A stretch of 64,000 nt of DNA from NCBI GenBank assembly GCA_023630585.1, contig CM042560.1, positions 8,157,001 to 8,221,000 of the forward strand, written 5' to 3'. The notes under the pieces are model-generated. The model did not search any database, was not told where the DNA came from, and saw only the letters and a program-made list of their open reading frames with translations. Positions 35,206 through 46,153 of this stretch are shown piece after piece. This DNA comes from Cranoglanis bouderius. Taxonomy: Eukaryota; Chordata; Actinopteri; Siluriformes; Cranoglanididae. Within the stretch, counting starts at the first letter, position 1, and every line of letters starts with the position of its first letter. The translations under genes were made by a program, and so were the position numbers.

Positions 35206-35990
35206 GTAGAATGTACAGAATCATACTGAAGAGCTCAGTGACTTTAAACGTGGCACTGTCATAGGATGCTACCTTCGCCAGAAAACTAAGAGTGCTATTA
35301 TTGTGAAATGGCAGCGTTTATGAGCAACAACAGCTTAGCCATGAAGCAGTAGACCACGCAAACTCACAGAGCAGGGCCACTGAGTGCTGAAGTGTGTAGC
35401 AAATAAAAATCACCTATCCACTGTTGCATCACTCACTACAGAGTTCCAAACTGCCTCTGGATGCAACATCAGCACAAGAACTGTGCATTGGGAGCTTCAT
35501 GAAATGGGATTCTATGACCTCGCAGCAGCACACAAGCCTAAGATCACTCTGCACAATGGCAAGTGTTGGCTGGAGTGGTGTAAAGCACACCGCCACTGGA
35601 CTCTGGAGCAGTGTAAACATGTTCTCTGTAGTGATGAATCATGCTGCACTGGCAATCTGGCAGTCTGATGGACAAATCTGGGCCCCTTTGTTTCAGCATA
35701 CAGAGACATTTTAGACAATTGCATGCCTCCAACTTTGTGGGAATATGTTCATCGGGGAAAACCTTTTCCTGTTCCAGCATGAATGTGCCCCTGTGTACAA
35801 ATTAAGGTCCATAAACACATGGTTTGATGAGTTTGGTGTGGAGGAGCTCCAGTGACCTGGATAAAGTCCTGGCCTCAATCCCAGTGAACACCTTTGGGAT
35901 GAATTGGAACATCGATTCCAAGCTAGGCCTTCTCACCCAACATCAGTGCCCGATCTCACAAATGCTCTTTTGAGTGAGTGGGCACAAATT
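35206..35990 (+). pseudogene. Tc1-like transposase remnant (family 6)
   Basis: The region around 35384-35668 contains the second helix-turn-helix and the VLCSDES motif with the first Asp. Later pieces, such as the 'PGLNPSEHLWDELEHRF'-like stretch near 35870-35915, lie in another frame. No intact frame. Confidence 0.75.
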
Positions 35991-36019
35991 CTCACACAAA
36001 TACACACACTCCATAAAAA

Positions 36020-37596
36020 TCAACCCCTTGGCAAAAAATTATGGAATCACCACACTTAGAGGATGCTCACTTCGTAGCAAATAAACAAATCACAGATATG
36101 ACACAAAACAATTTTTGTTTAATAGCTGAACATTTTCTTCATGAAACACACCTCAAACAAATTAAATTAAACTGTTTTAATTAATGACATATTTGTTTTC
36201 CAGCTCAAATAAAGGAAAAAATTATGGAATCACTCAAGTTTGAGGAAAAAATTATGGAATCATCAACAAAAAAAAATCACAGTCAGTACTTTGTTGCTCC
36301 TCCTCAGGCTTTTATGATGGCCTGAATTCTTTGAGGCATGGACTTCACTAATGAAAAACAATATTCTCCATCAAGCTGGTTCCAACTTTCTCAAATAGCG
36401 GTTTACAGATCAACTTTGCAGGATGGAGCCTTGTCATGGACCAATGTCCACCATAAGTTTTCAATCGTTTTGAGATCCGGACTGTTTGCTGGCCATGTCA
36501 TTGAGTTGATATGCCTTTCCTGAAGAAAAGCTTTAACACAAGAGATGCATTATCAATCTGAAAAATGACTCAATTATCTCCAAACCTATTTTCTATTGAT
36601 GGAACAAGAAGAGTGTCCAAAATTTCAATGTACAGTGTTACATTGACTGTTTAGGTCTTCCCTGGTCCTTTACCTGACATGTAACCCCATATCATAAACA
36701 AGTGGGAAATTTGATTGCTTTCTTCAGGCAGTCATCTTTATACAGTATGTTTCATTAGAACGGCACCAGTTCCAGCATCATCTTCTTGGCCAATGCAGAT
36801 TCGTGATTCATCACTGAATATCACTTTCATCCAATCATCCACACTCCATGACTGCTTCTTTTTTAGCCCACTGTAACCTTGTTTCCTTCTGTTTAGGTGT
36901 TAGTGCTGCGTTTCTATATGTAAATCCCATTTCATTCAGCTGATTTCTTACAGCTCTGTCACAAACATTGACTCCTGTTTCTGCCCGTTTGTTTTTCGTT
37001 TGTTTTGTTGTACATTTTCTATTTTCAAGGCATATTGCTTTGAGTTTTCTATCCTGATGTTTGCCTTCTTCCTTGATCTACCCATATGTTTTCCTTTTAT
37101 AACCATCCCATTTTGTTTATACTTGCACCAAATGTTAGGCACAGCTGACTGGGAACAGCCAAAATATTTTGCCACGCTCCGTGTTGGATTTCCTTCTTGA
37201 AGGAGTTTTATAATCCTTTTCGTTGTTTCAATTGACAACTCTCTTGTTGAGGCCATGTTTCCTTTACAAAAAGTCCAAGGTTAAGGTCTGTAAGCACTCT
37301 CTTTTAACAGCAGACTAATTTGCATTTTTAGACTTGTGCAGGTATTTGTTTTAGAAATGCAAATTACAAGGTGATTCCATAATTTTTTCCTCTACTTGAT
37401 CTGGAATAAAAATGCCATTAAGTAAAACAATTTCATTTAACGTTTTTGAGGTATGTTTCACGAAGACAGAATATTCAGCTGTTACACAAAAAATGTTTTT
37501 TGTCATATCTGTGATTTGTTTATTTGCTACGAAGTAAAAAAGCTGGGTGAAAATCCTCTAAGTGTGGTGAGTCCATAATTTTTGCCAGGGGTTGTA
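36020..37596 (-). mobile_element. Nested Tc1-like element (family 7)
   Basis: Ends: 'caaccccttggcaaaaaatt' plus atggaatcacc on the left; on the right, reversed, 'caacccctggcaaaaattat'. Long subterminal repeats also match: 'cttcgtagcaaataaacaaa' at 36069 and its reverse complement at about 37514. It is inserted inside the element at 35105-37677, so it is younger than that one, although its own gene is also decayed. Confidence 0.85.
36300..37256 (-). pseudogene. Tc1-like transposase remnant (family 7)
   Basis: The N terminus is well kept: MASTRELSIETTKRIIKLLQ, EGNPTRSVAKYFGCSQSAVP (first helix-turn-helix) and a KHMGRSRKK hook. After about residue 102 the frame is lost. Landmarks such as 'gattcgtgattcatcactga' (reversed SDESRI) follow in order toward 36300. 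Confidence 0.8.
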
Positions 37597-37677
37597 ACGC
37601 CCATGGTTTTGTAATGGGATGTTCAAGATCATATAGCTGTGTTGGTCAGATGTCCAGATGCTTTTGGCCATATAGTG

Positions 37678-38327
37678 TTTATAGTTAGTTTGTGGTGCCA
37701 TGATCAAAGACTTCTTCTTTCTATAAGAAACAAGTTATCTGTTATTTTCTATTCTGATAAAACTCAGACTAGTCTAGTCTAGTCTTTTGGTATTTAGAAA
37801 ATCTTCCTTCTTCATGTAATACATTTGAATATGCAATGATCATGATGATATAGTTAATACGCAAATTAGTATATGACATAGCCTGATGACTTCTAGCAAC
37901 TTTTAGAACATGCATTAGCTCCTTTCCCCTGAAAAGATTTGGCAACACTACTGCCATGTTTTTCTCACGTCTCCACATCAGTACACCATAATGTTTCTCA
38001 TATTAAATAAAACATAATATTATATTAATTCTTTATTATGTCTACAAGTGTTAATAAACGATTCTTTATTATAGGAAGTATAAATATCCAAATTTATGAA
38101 CTTCATGAACTGAATAGTGCTAACTCTAATTGAGTTAGGACTCTGCTGCCATCATGTGATCATTAGTTGTAAGTATTTCATTTTCAAAAGTCAAAATATA
38201 ATTTCATAATAATTCTTGGTGGTCAAAGTAATTTAGTTTAGTGTGTACATAAGAACAAAATATCAAAAGTAGCTATATCTGTTTCCCCCCTAATATTTAG
38301 ATTATGTTACATGGACAGGTTGGGCAG
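37678..38327. other. No recognised gene or element
   Basis: AT-rich intergenic sequence between the divergent genes. Confidence 0.4.
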
Positions 38328-38510
38328 TGGTGGCTCAATGGTAAGGCTACTGATCAGAAATTCATTCAAAGAGTTCAAATCCCAGCATTACCAAACTGAC
38401 ATAGTTGGGCTATTGATCAAGGCTTTCAACCCCTCAGCTGTATCCTGTCTCAGTTAAGTTGCTTTGGATAACACGTTGACCAAATGAGTAAAATATACAG
38501 TAAATGGACA
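38328..38510 (+). repeat. tRNA-derived-type SINE, degraded
   Basis: 'ggcagtggtggctcaatggt' resembles a tRNA A box, and 'gagttcaaatcccagc' the B box. The body ('ttgggctattgatcaaggct') and the tail 'gctttggataacacg' match a SINE common in otophysan fishes. Confidence 0.65.
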
Positions 38511-38937
38511 ATGGGTGGAATATGAAACCCAGTTATTTAGTGATTTTTGCTCAACATAGGTATCATCCTATATTTTTATGTTCTTGATGCATTAGACATA
38601 ATTTCAATGTGATCTGAAAATGTGATCTGGTCAATAAAAATAAGACAAAGTCCACCCCAATCTCCTCAGCACGCATCGTACAGCAATGTATTGATGTATT
38701 CCACATCCATCCAATTTTCCATCAAACTCATGAACAGTCATGAGCCTTGAAGAACATTATTCATCTTTAATACAATATCACTGTGTTCACCAACGTGATT
38801 ATCTGATGCAACTTATTTTCTCTACTGTGCAACCTAGATTGAGCAACACTTTTGCATTACATGCTAAAACAAATTTGTACTATTATGTATTATACATATG
38901 TATTGCTTTTCTCAATCTTCAGTAACCCCTTGTATCC

Positions 38938-39215
38938 TGATCAGACCTGAGGTGGATCCAGAGCCTGTCCTGGAAACAAAGAGGACAAAGCAGGAGAATT
39001 AACTACAGATGGGATCTCAGTCCATCCCACATTCGCACACTCGTTCACACCTCCCGGTAAGTTAGTGTAGCCAGTCCACCTACGTGCATGTTTCTGGACA
39101 GTGGGAGGGAACTGGAAAACCTGGAGGAAACCCATACAAACATGAGAAGAACATGCAAAATGGCACACAGACAGTAACTTGAGCTCACAATCAAACCAGG
39201 GACTCTGGAGCTGTG
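38938..39215 (+). repeat. LINE/SINE 3' end, second retroposon family
   Basis: 'agcctgtcctggaaacaaag', 'acgtgcatgtttctggacag', 'ggaaacccatacaaacatga' and 'ctggagctgtgag' are arranged as in fish LINE 3' ends. Related fragments lie at 7612 and 23693. Confidence 0.7.
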
Positions 39216-39540
39216 AGAACAAATTTTTTTGGAAAATTACCCATGCAATATATTAAAAAGGTTTTCACATGCATCTAAAGATCGCCATCTGCCTGCCTGA
39301 GTCATGTCTGATCATCATAGGCCTGATCATAGCTGGCATCATACCACATCCTTCGAATGTGGGAACTGTGTTGGGCACCCTGCAGAATAACATAGGGATT
39401 GGTTTGTATGCCATCTGTTAGATTCAGATGTCTGGGGAGCCGGATTTTTGGGGAAGATCTGCTTGCAGACCTCAGTTTTCGACATATAAAACTCTACAAT
39501 AACGTTACTATTATAATAGTAATGTGTTTACTATTTATAT

Positions 39541-39650
39541 TATACAGCGCTACTGAATTCTCTAATCTGATTGGTCAAAAGGTGTTAACCCATTTTCTGA
39601 AAATGTACAGCTGTCAGTAGCCAACTTCTGAGCAAATCATAGGTATATAC
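39541..39650 (+). repeat. Fragment of the 'cagcgct...tctgattggtca' repeat
   Basis: Matches the start of 19902-20342: 'acagcgctactgaattctct' and 'ctgattggtcaaaaggtgtt'. Confidence 0.65.
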
Positions 39651-39689
39651 ATTTACTTACCACTTTAAGAGGAAACCTGCTCATTCATG

Positions 39690-40837
39690 CAATACCCCGA
39701 TAGGATTTAGATCTGGGTTTTGACCGGACCATTGTAAAACGTTGATCTTCTTTGCGGTTGGGGGTTGATTGTCCATGGTGGACGTGACACCTTTGTTGAC
39801 TTGGATTTGTGCTTTGGGTTGCTATTGTGCTGGAAGGTGAAATTATTCCTTTATCTTCATCTCTCTAACAGGGGCCTTCAGGTTTTGTGTCAAAATAGAT
39901 TGGCATTTGGAGCAATCCATGATTCTCTCTATGTTGACTAGAGCCCCAGTCCCAGCTGAAGAGAACCAGACCAATAGCATGATGCTGCCACCACCATGTT
40001 TCACTGTGGGTATGGTGTTCTTGGGTGAAAAGCTGTCTTGTTTTTGTTCCAAACATATCTTTATGCCCAAAAAGTTCTACCTTGGTCTCATCAGACCACA
40101 AGACATTTTGACACATGGTTTGGCAAAATTTAGGCTGGCTTGGATTTTTTTTTCAGTGAGGTTCCATCTAGCCACCCTAACAGATAACCCAGACTTGTGA
40201 AGTATACAAGAGATTGTTGTCACATGGAGGGAGTGACCAGTACTTGCCAGATACTCCTGCAACTCCTTTAATGTTGTGTAAGATCTCATGGCAGCTTCCT
40301 TGATATGTTCCCTTCTTGTCCTTTTATTAATTTTGGGGAGATGTCCTGTTCTTGGTAATGTCAGTGTGGTGCCCCATTTTCTCCACTTGTTGATGATGGG
40401 CTTCATGGTGTTACATTGGTACATCTAATGTTTTACATATTCTTTTGTACTCCGCTTTAGCAGTCGGATAAAAACAAGAAAATCCTACAGAAACAGCTGA
40501 TCTTTATTTGGGGTTAATCGGAATCACTTCACCGATGACAACTGTATAATGAATACAGTGGAATAAGAGTTTGAGTGTGATTGGGTAATTCTGAGCATAG
40601 TTACATGCCCCATTATAAAAGGGTGTGCCCAATTATACAACCAGGTTATTGTTGTATAAGTTAAGTTTTTTATTTTTCCTTTTCCTAAAATGTTTCTATT
40701 TGTTTTTCACTTGAATCTTGTTGGTTGCTATATCACATTAAAGATGGAAAAAGATCTGGCATGATTTATCTTTTCATTTTTTAGATCACAAAAACCTGCA
40801 ATTTTAACAGGGTTGTGTAGACTTTTTATATCCACTG
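39690..40837 (-). mobile_element. Tc1/mariner element (family 8), left-truncated
   Basis: The right terminus 'gggttgtgtagactttttat' then atccactg, followed by TA (40838-40839), is intact. The left end is lost in the transposase: the frame stops right after WSGQNPDLNPI, where the catalytic Glu should be. Confidence 0.82.
39695..40424 (-). pseudogene. Tc1-like transposase remnant (family 8)
   Basis: The helix-turn-helix part is at 40424-40077 (TLKELQEYLASTGHSLHVTT, ISCILHKSGLSVRVARWNLT). It is followed by SDETKVELFGHKDMFGTK in a second frame, then TVKHGGGSIM. The initiator region is missing and the C-terminal quarter is deleted. Confidence 0.8.
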
Positions 40838-41314
40838 TACAGTATTACTGAATTATTATTCAGTAGATACAGTGTCACAGAAAAAAAATTCTTCTAATGT
40901 AACTGGACATGCTAACTCAGGTCTTATAACAGAAAATGACTATTAATAATAACCTGAGGTGGCAACACTTGGTGCAAGATTCTAAAATGATTGCCATTAC
41001 CTCATCTCCAGCACCCAGTATCCTTATATACAGTAGCCCCCACCATGAGGAATGCAGAAACCCATATATCACGTGTGTCTATTGCTTCCTTTCTTTAGTT
41101 GTTATTTTTGAACTAGACTTCAGTTTTAAATTGGGGTGGGTTTTGAGACTGGTATGTAATGAAGGTACCAAAAATAACGAGGAGGGTTACAACTGAAACT
41201 TTATCACAAGCTGTCATTAGACTCCTCAGACATGAGAGATGGACAGACAAACAGATGCTGGAAGGCAGACAGGAGTTTAGCTATTGTAGGTGACTGTGTC
41301 TGAGTTCTTTCATT

Positions 41315-41473
41315 ATGCGGTTAGCAGTGCTTCAGTTTATGGCTGGCTTCTGTGGAGCTCTGGGCTCCTTGTTTTTTCTGCTTTCTCTCGGTACAGACTA
41401 CTGGCTCTTATCCCTGGAGTCTTGTGATCCACAGGACAAAAACACTGAAAAACTAAGAAGAGTCATTAGAAAG
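41315..41473 (+). CDS. tmem182: tmem182 exon 1
   Basis: 53 codons from the ATG (MRLAVLQFMAGFCGALGSLF then FLLSLGTDYWLL) to LRRVIRK at donor AAG|GTAAGA. The ATG is chosen because it starts directly before the first membrane segment, as in other TMEM182 proteins. Confidence 0.9.
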
Positions 41474-44400
41474 GTAAGAACAAAGTGTCTGCATAGTATT
41501 TCGTAGAACAAAGCACTATACCAAACGATATTTAGCTATAAGCTTGGGAATTAGAAAGTGAAGAGTAAATGTTTTTTTATTTGAGATCCTGGAACAGCTG
41601 AGTGCGTATCTGTTGCTGTTATTAGACTAGAGATGAACTAGTCTCCTTGATATCAGTGCAGAACCTCATTTAAAACATTTTTACTGATAGTACTTAAAGC
41701 CACCATCAACTTATTTTCATTATTAGCTTCTTAGTCTATAGTGTTAAATCTACTTTGTGCCTGAATGATTGTGATCAAATCTGACTCTAATTAGCATTTG
41801 TATACACAATCACAGACAAGTAAGTGTTTAAGTCTTGAAATAAAAGACCACGAAAGATTGGTTGAAATTCAGCAGGTACCCCATATGCCTGTACCATTTG
41901 TAAGCATTGTGTTGTAACCAAAAGAATTGCAAAAATGTTCAGAGTTGTCATTCTTACCGTCTTTTTCACCACCTTCTGTTTTTTTTTTTTTTTTTATGTT
42001 GCCACAAAGATGCCACAGTTTTTGTAGGCTTCCTTTCTAATTAAATTGAAGTGTTTTGGATTTTAGGTTAAATATTCACTTACTGGTCAATTTATTAGAC
42101 AGACCTACCTTCTACCTTAATGCACCTTGTAGGTGTACAGTTTATATAGCTTATCTTTTTCCATGCACTATTTGCTTTAGTGATTTCACTAAACTTAGTT
42201 CACTGGTGTTGGTATTTTGGGGATGTGATAGATGATTGCATAGCAAAAGATAGGCTACAGTGAATAAGAGTATACTGTATGGTAGTACCTAATAAATTGG
42301 CAGCTGAATGTATCATTTAAAAATCTACACTTGGAAAATACAGTACAATAAATGCAGGCAACAGTAAAGCATGGTGGAGATTCCTTGCAAGTTTGGGGCT
42401 GTATTTCTGCAAATGGAGTTGGAGATTTGGTCAGAATTAATGGAGTTGGAGATCAGAATCTCATGGTCAGAATCTCCTCAATGCTGAGAAGTACGGGCAA
42501 ATACTTATCCATCTTGCAATACCATCAGGGAGGCATCTGATTGGCCCCAAATTTATTCTGCAGCATGACAATGACCCCAAGCATACAGCAAAAGTCATTA
42601 AGAACTATCCTCAGTGTAAAGAAGAACAAGGAGTCCTGGAAGTGATGGTATGGCGCCCACAGAGCCCTGATCTCAACATCATTGAGTCTGTCTGGGATTA
42701 CATGAAGAAAGAGAAGCAACTGAGGCTGCCTAAATCCACAGAAGAACTGTGTTTAGATATCCAAGATGTTTGGGCCAACCTACCTGGCGAGTTCCTTCAA
42801 AAACTGTGTGCAAGTGTACCTAGAAGAATTGATGCTGTTTTGAAGGCAAAGGGTGGTCACACCAAATATTGATTTGATGTAGACTTTTCTTCTGTTTACT
42901 CACTTTTTTGTTCATTGATAAATATAAACTATTAACATGTCTAAATTTTGAAAGAATTCTTACTATACAGCATTTTTTCACAACTGCTTACCTTTTGCAC
43001 AGTACTATATATATATAGGGCCTTGTTGACCACTGCCTGCCTTACCATTTTGAATTTTTGGATTGTGTTTTGAGTCTCTATTGTGTCAGAAGTACTTAGT
43101 ATCACACTTAGTATCTAAGTGTCAGAAATTAATTTGTAGACTTCAAGGAACTACACTATTGTGTGAGATTTAACTCTCAATGCAGTTCAATTGTGTACTT
43201 AATGTCTTTTCTTAACTTAATTGTGTGCTTAATTTTAACAAAAGAAAAAAAAAACAGCAGATTTTTGTTACAGATTACTGTTTTCTGTTTAAAATGTCAA
43301 GGGTGGCCTAAAGGAAGACCCACACGGTGCTAAAAGCACAGTCTTGTCCTACCATGAAGGCATTTTTTGGAGATGCTCCTATAGAACAGACAGAGAGGAG
43401 CAGAGCATACTGGATTTCTGGATCAGTAGGTCACCATACCAGGAACCTGAACCTGTAGTAACAATGCAATGATCTTAGATTTTGCCTTACTGTATGTTGT
43501 AATCTGCATGAATAGTGTTATTGATGAGCGAATTATTCATTTTCATGCTATATGCCCTTTCTAACAGCCAACCAACCAGCAGAGAAGATTTGCATGCCTG
43601 TCTACCTTTCCCATGATCCTCTACCTGAGAAAAGAAGAAACACTTTAAATGCAGATACAACTACATGTGAGAATTTCACTAAAATGTATATCTAAAGCTG
43701 TATGCACATGAGTGAAAGCAGAAATTTCCTTTTAAGCCCATTGTTGTCATATCAAAATAAAACAAAGTCCAGGAACATACTTGATTTCAGTAATATACTA
43801 TAAAAAGAATTCTGGAAAACAATTTATACACCTAATTTAGCCTCTGATGCACTTTGCTTGCAGAGCTGATGGATATCCGTCAAATATTTAATTTTTTATC
43901 CAATATGTTTTCCAGTGCATAGGACTTTCTGGTGCATTATGTCTATCCTGGGATTCACCATGGTTATGATCGGTGTGTTTGTCACCATCTGCGGTATCCC
44001 AAGAGCCAACCGTCGCCTTTATGAAGCTGGAGGTGCTCTTTTCATAACTGGTGGTAAATACACTCCTGGCTAATAATGCATTCTGTTTTGCTGTCTTCTT
44101 CCTATAGCATACCTGCTGTTCTGCAATCTTTCCTACATCAGCTCTGTTTCCTTCCTTCATTTATATGCAGGATTACAGACACAATATTGTATTCAGTTTT
44201 GCTTTCAAATTTGTTTACATTCTGCATGTGCTGGTAATCAGTTGTACGATATACCATAATATTTGGCATGCACAATATTGATATACAGTCCCCCTCTGAA
44301 AGTATTGGAACAGCAAGGCCAATTCTGTTGTTTTCACTATACATTGAAGACATTTGGGTTTGAGATCAAAAGATGAATATGAGATAGGATAGAATAGAAT

Positions 44401-46153
44401 GGATCAGAATTTCAGCTTTCATTTCCTCATATTTACATCTAGATGTGTTAAACAACTTAGAACATGGCACCTTTTGTTTTAACCCACCCATTTTTTTCAA
44501 GTGATCATAAACATTGAAACATGTGACTGATAGGTGTTTCTTGCTGCCCAGGTATGCCTGTTAAATTGATTGTTTATAGAATAAATAGTTCTAAAAAAAC
44601 AAACAAACAACCAAAACAACAGTTAGTGATATCCCCAACAACCTTCACAGGGCAGGGGTGAAGGTATCAAAATCCACCATTCAAGGAAGACTTCAAGTGC
44701 AGAAATATAGAGGCCATACCACAATATGCAAACCACTCATGAGCAGTCAGAATCAGAAAGCTAGATTGGAATTCACAAAGAAATACAGAAATTAGCCACA
44801 AAAGTTCTGGAACCAATATTAACCTCAAAGTGATGGAAAGGCCAAAGTGTGGAGAAAGAAAGGATCTGCTCATGATCCAAAACACAGAAGCTAATCAGTC
44901 AAGCATGGCGGAGGTGGTGTCATGGCTTGGGCTTGCATGGCTGCTTCTGGAATGGGCTCACTAATCTTTATTATTGATGTAACTCATGATGGTAGCAGCA
45001 GAATGAATTCAGAAGTCTACAGAAACATTCTGTCTACCAATTTACAGAGAAATGCATCCAATCTAATTGGGAGGAACTTCATCATGCAGCAAGACAATGG
45101 CACAAAAAAGCACTGCTATCACAATAGAGGACTTCATCGGGGATAAAAAGTGGAAGGTTTTAGACTGGCCAGGTCAATCACCAGACCTTAACCTAGTTGA
45201 GTACGCATTTCACCTTCTGAAGAGGAGACTGAAGGGAGAAAACCTCCATGAAACAAACAACAACTGAAAGAAGCTGCAGTACAATCCTGGAAAAGCAAAA
45301 CGGTGCCATGTTTTAAGTTGTTTAACACATCTAGATGTAAATATGGGGGAAATGGAAGCTGAAATACTGATCTATAATCTCATATTCATCTTTTGATCTC
45401 AAACCAAAATGTCTTTAATGTATAGTGAAAAAAATAGAATTGGACTTGCTGTTCCAATACTTTCAGAGGGGTCTGTATATTGTTATTGTTGTTCACTTCA
45501 CCTTCTAAGCTTATTTCAAGTAAATTTGCAAAGAACAGTTAATTCTGTTCACCACATGAAGATGAAGATGTGGTGACATGGTAGATCAAATGCTCTTTAC
45601 AAATTTATGTGAGCAATACGGAAGCACCAATCTGATGCTAGCTATCCATATCTGACCAATATCTGTCTGGATCATTATAGAATTGGATTTTTACAATATC
45701 AGGATAGCATTGAAAACCATGCAAAAAGTGTAAGGTATTACTGCGATGTGAAAATCAGCACATACCTAAACCTAACATTTATCATTTCAGTTTAACTTTC
45801 ATCATCTCCCTCTCTTATCAATTCTATAAAATTCAGGATAATATCTAAAATTTCTATTCATGTCTTTAGGATTCTTGCTTTTGGTCGTGGTGGTGACATT
45901 TGCAGTATGGGTGCAGGTCTCAGGCTCTCTGGAACATTACATCCTCCAGCGCAGGTCCTCCATGTGCCCGGACCTGCACCTCAATCTGTACTACGGGCCA
46001 TCCTTCATGTTGGCGCCCCCTGCCTCCTTCTTCAGCATCCTCTGTGGCATCTTCCTTCTGCTCACACAGACTGCCTCAAGAACAGTGTCGGCAAATGCAG
46101 CAAACAAACCCCCATCTGTACACAAAGAATTGGATGCGTGCATGCTGGAGTAG
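41315..46153 (+). CDS. tmem182: TMEM182-like four-pass membrane protein, complete in five exons
   Basis: Exons 41315-41473, 43302-43425, 43568-43666, 43916-44053 and 45870-46153 join to 804 bases, 267 residues plus stop. Four hydrophobic segments are seen: residues about 6-26, 131-156, 166-190 and 218-240, the PMP22/claudin-like fold. Diagnostic matches to recalled vertebrate TMEM182 are GTDYWLL, YHEGIFWRC, FWITNQPAEK-C, LYEAGGALFITGG, VWVQV and YGPSFMLAPPASFFS. TMEM182 is reported as a muscle-enriched membrane protein that restrains myoblast differentiation through integrin beta-1. The protein is about 38 residues longer than the roughly 229 of mammals, with extra length after DYWLL and in a charged C-terminal tail. 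A TATA-like tccttatata lies near 41018, but its use is unproven. Confidence 0.9.
42073..42312. mobile_element. MITE, Tc1-type, in tmem182 intron 1
   Basis: The left end tcacttactggtcaatttat plus tagac and the right end, reversed, tacattcagctgccaatttat plus taggtac, correspond to the fish MITE with 'cactcaccggccactttatt' ends as I recall it. Confidence 0.7.
42340..43007 (+). mobile_element. DD38E Tc1/mariner (Intruder-like), 3' half (family 4)
   Basis: The right end (reversed, agtactgtgcaaaaggtaag; consensus cagtactgtgcaaaag) matches the small derivatives at 10564 and 15149. The left part is missing; the sequence begins near the VKHGGDSLQVWGCISANGVG motif, just beyond the MITE. Confidence 0.85.
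42352..42872 (+). pseudogene. Transposase C-terminal half, DD38E
   Basis: After VKHGGDSLQVWGC the frame shifts, then reads FILQHDNDPKHTAKVIKNYP, QCKEEQGVLEVMVWRPQSPD, LNIIESVWDYMKKEKQLRLP and ends KAKGGHTKY. Between the second Asp (HDN) and the Glu (IIES) there are 38 residues in an unbroken frame. The spacing matches the published DD38E Intruder family rather than ordinary DD34E Tc1. Confidence 0.85.
43302..43425 (+). CDS. tmem182: tmem182 exon 2
   Basis: GGLKEDPHGAKSTVLSYHEG then IFWRCSYRTDREEQSILDFW; donor ATCA|GTAGGT. The acceptor GTCAAG|GG has a weak tract, but a TAA five bases further upstream in frame forces it. The FWRC cysteine belongs to the first extracellular loop. Confidence 0.85.
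43568..43666 (+). CDS. tmem182: tmem182 exon 3
   Basis: Acceptor TCTAACAG|CC and donor ACAT|GTGAGA. Encodes TNQPAEKICMPVYLSHDPLP then EKRRNTLNADTTT, the remainder of the first extracellular loop. Confidence 0.88.
43916..44053 (+). CDS. tmem182: tmem182 exon 4
   Basis: Acceptor GTTTTCCAG|TG and donor GGTG|GTAAAT. Encodes the second membrane segment (FWCIMSILGFTMVMIGVFVT) and the GIPRANRRLYEAGGALFITG loop into segment three. Confidence 0.9.
44286..45475 (+). mobile_element. Tc1/mariner element, both ends present (family 5), in tmem182 intron 4
   Basis: TA flanks both sides (44284-44285, 45476-45477). The left end cagtccccctctgaaagtat and, reversed, the right end cagacccctctgaaagtatt are inverted copies, with subterminal 'tttgggtttgagatcaaaag' also repeated. 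The transposase on the plus strand is deleted internally and broken. Confidence 0.9.
44640..45270 (+). pseudogene. Tc1-like transposase remnant (family 5)
   Basis: AGVKVSKSTIQGRLQVQKYR, RPYHNMQTTHEQSESES-like and KHGGGVMAWACMAASGMGSL segments lie in different frames. The FIMQQDNGTKKHCY motif keeps the second Asp, and WPGQSPDLNLVEYAFHLLKR keeps the Glu. Confidence 0.8.
45870..46153 (+). CDS. tmem182: tmem182 exon 5 and stop
   Basis: Acceptor GTCTTTAG|GATTC. Encodes segments three and four plus a cytoplasmic tail ending PSVHKELDACMLE, then TAG at 46151-46153. The tail has no counterpart in the mammalian protein as I recall it. Confidence 0.9.

Larger units (their letters stand above)
35105..37677 (+). 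mobile_element. Tc1/mariner element (family 6) interrupted by a second Tc1
   Basis: The left end cactatatggctaaaacatt and the right end (37660-37677, cttttggccatatagtg) are inverted copies of the 'cactatatggccaaaag' terminus. The transposase frame on the plus strand is broken by stops: NISTRTVHWELHEMGFYDLA, HRHWTLEQCKHVLCSDES, then frameshifts. The sequence breaks near 36019 and resumes at about 37597 with 'cgcccatggttttgtaatgg'. Confidence 0.85.

Noticed and set aside
38328..38400. Functional tRNA gene
   Set aside because: A- and B-box-like motifs are present, but the sequence continues as a degraded SINE and does not fold as a full cloverleaf.
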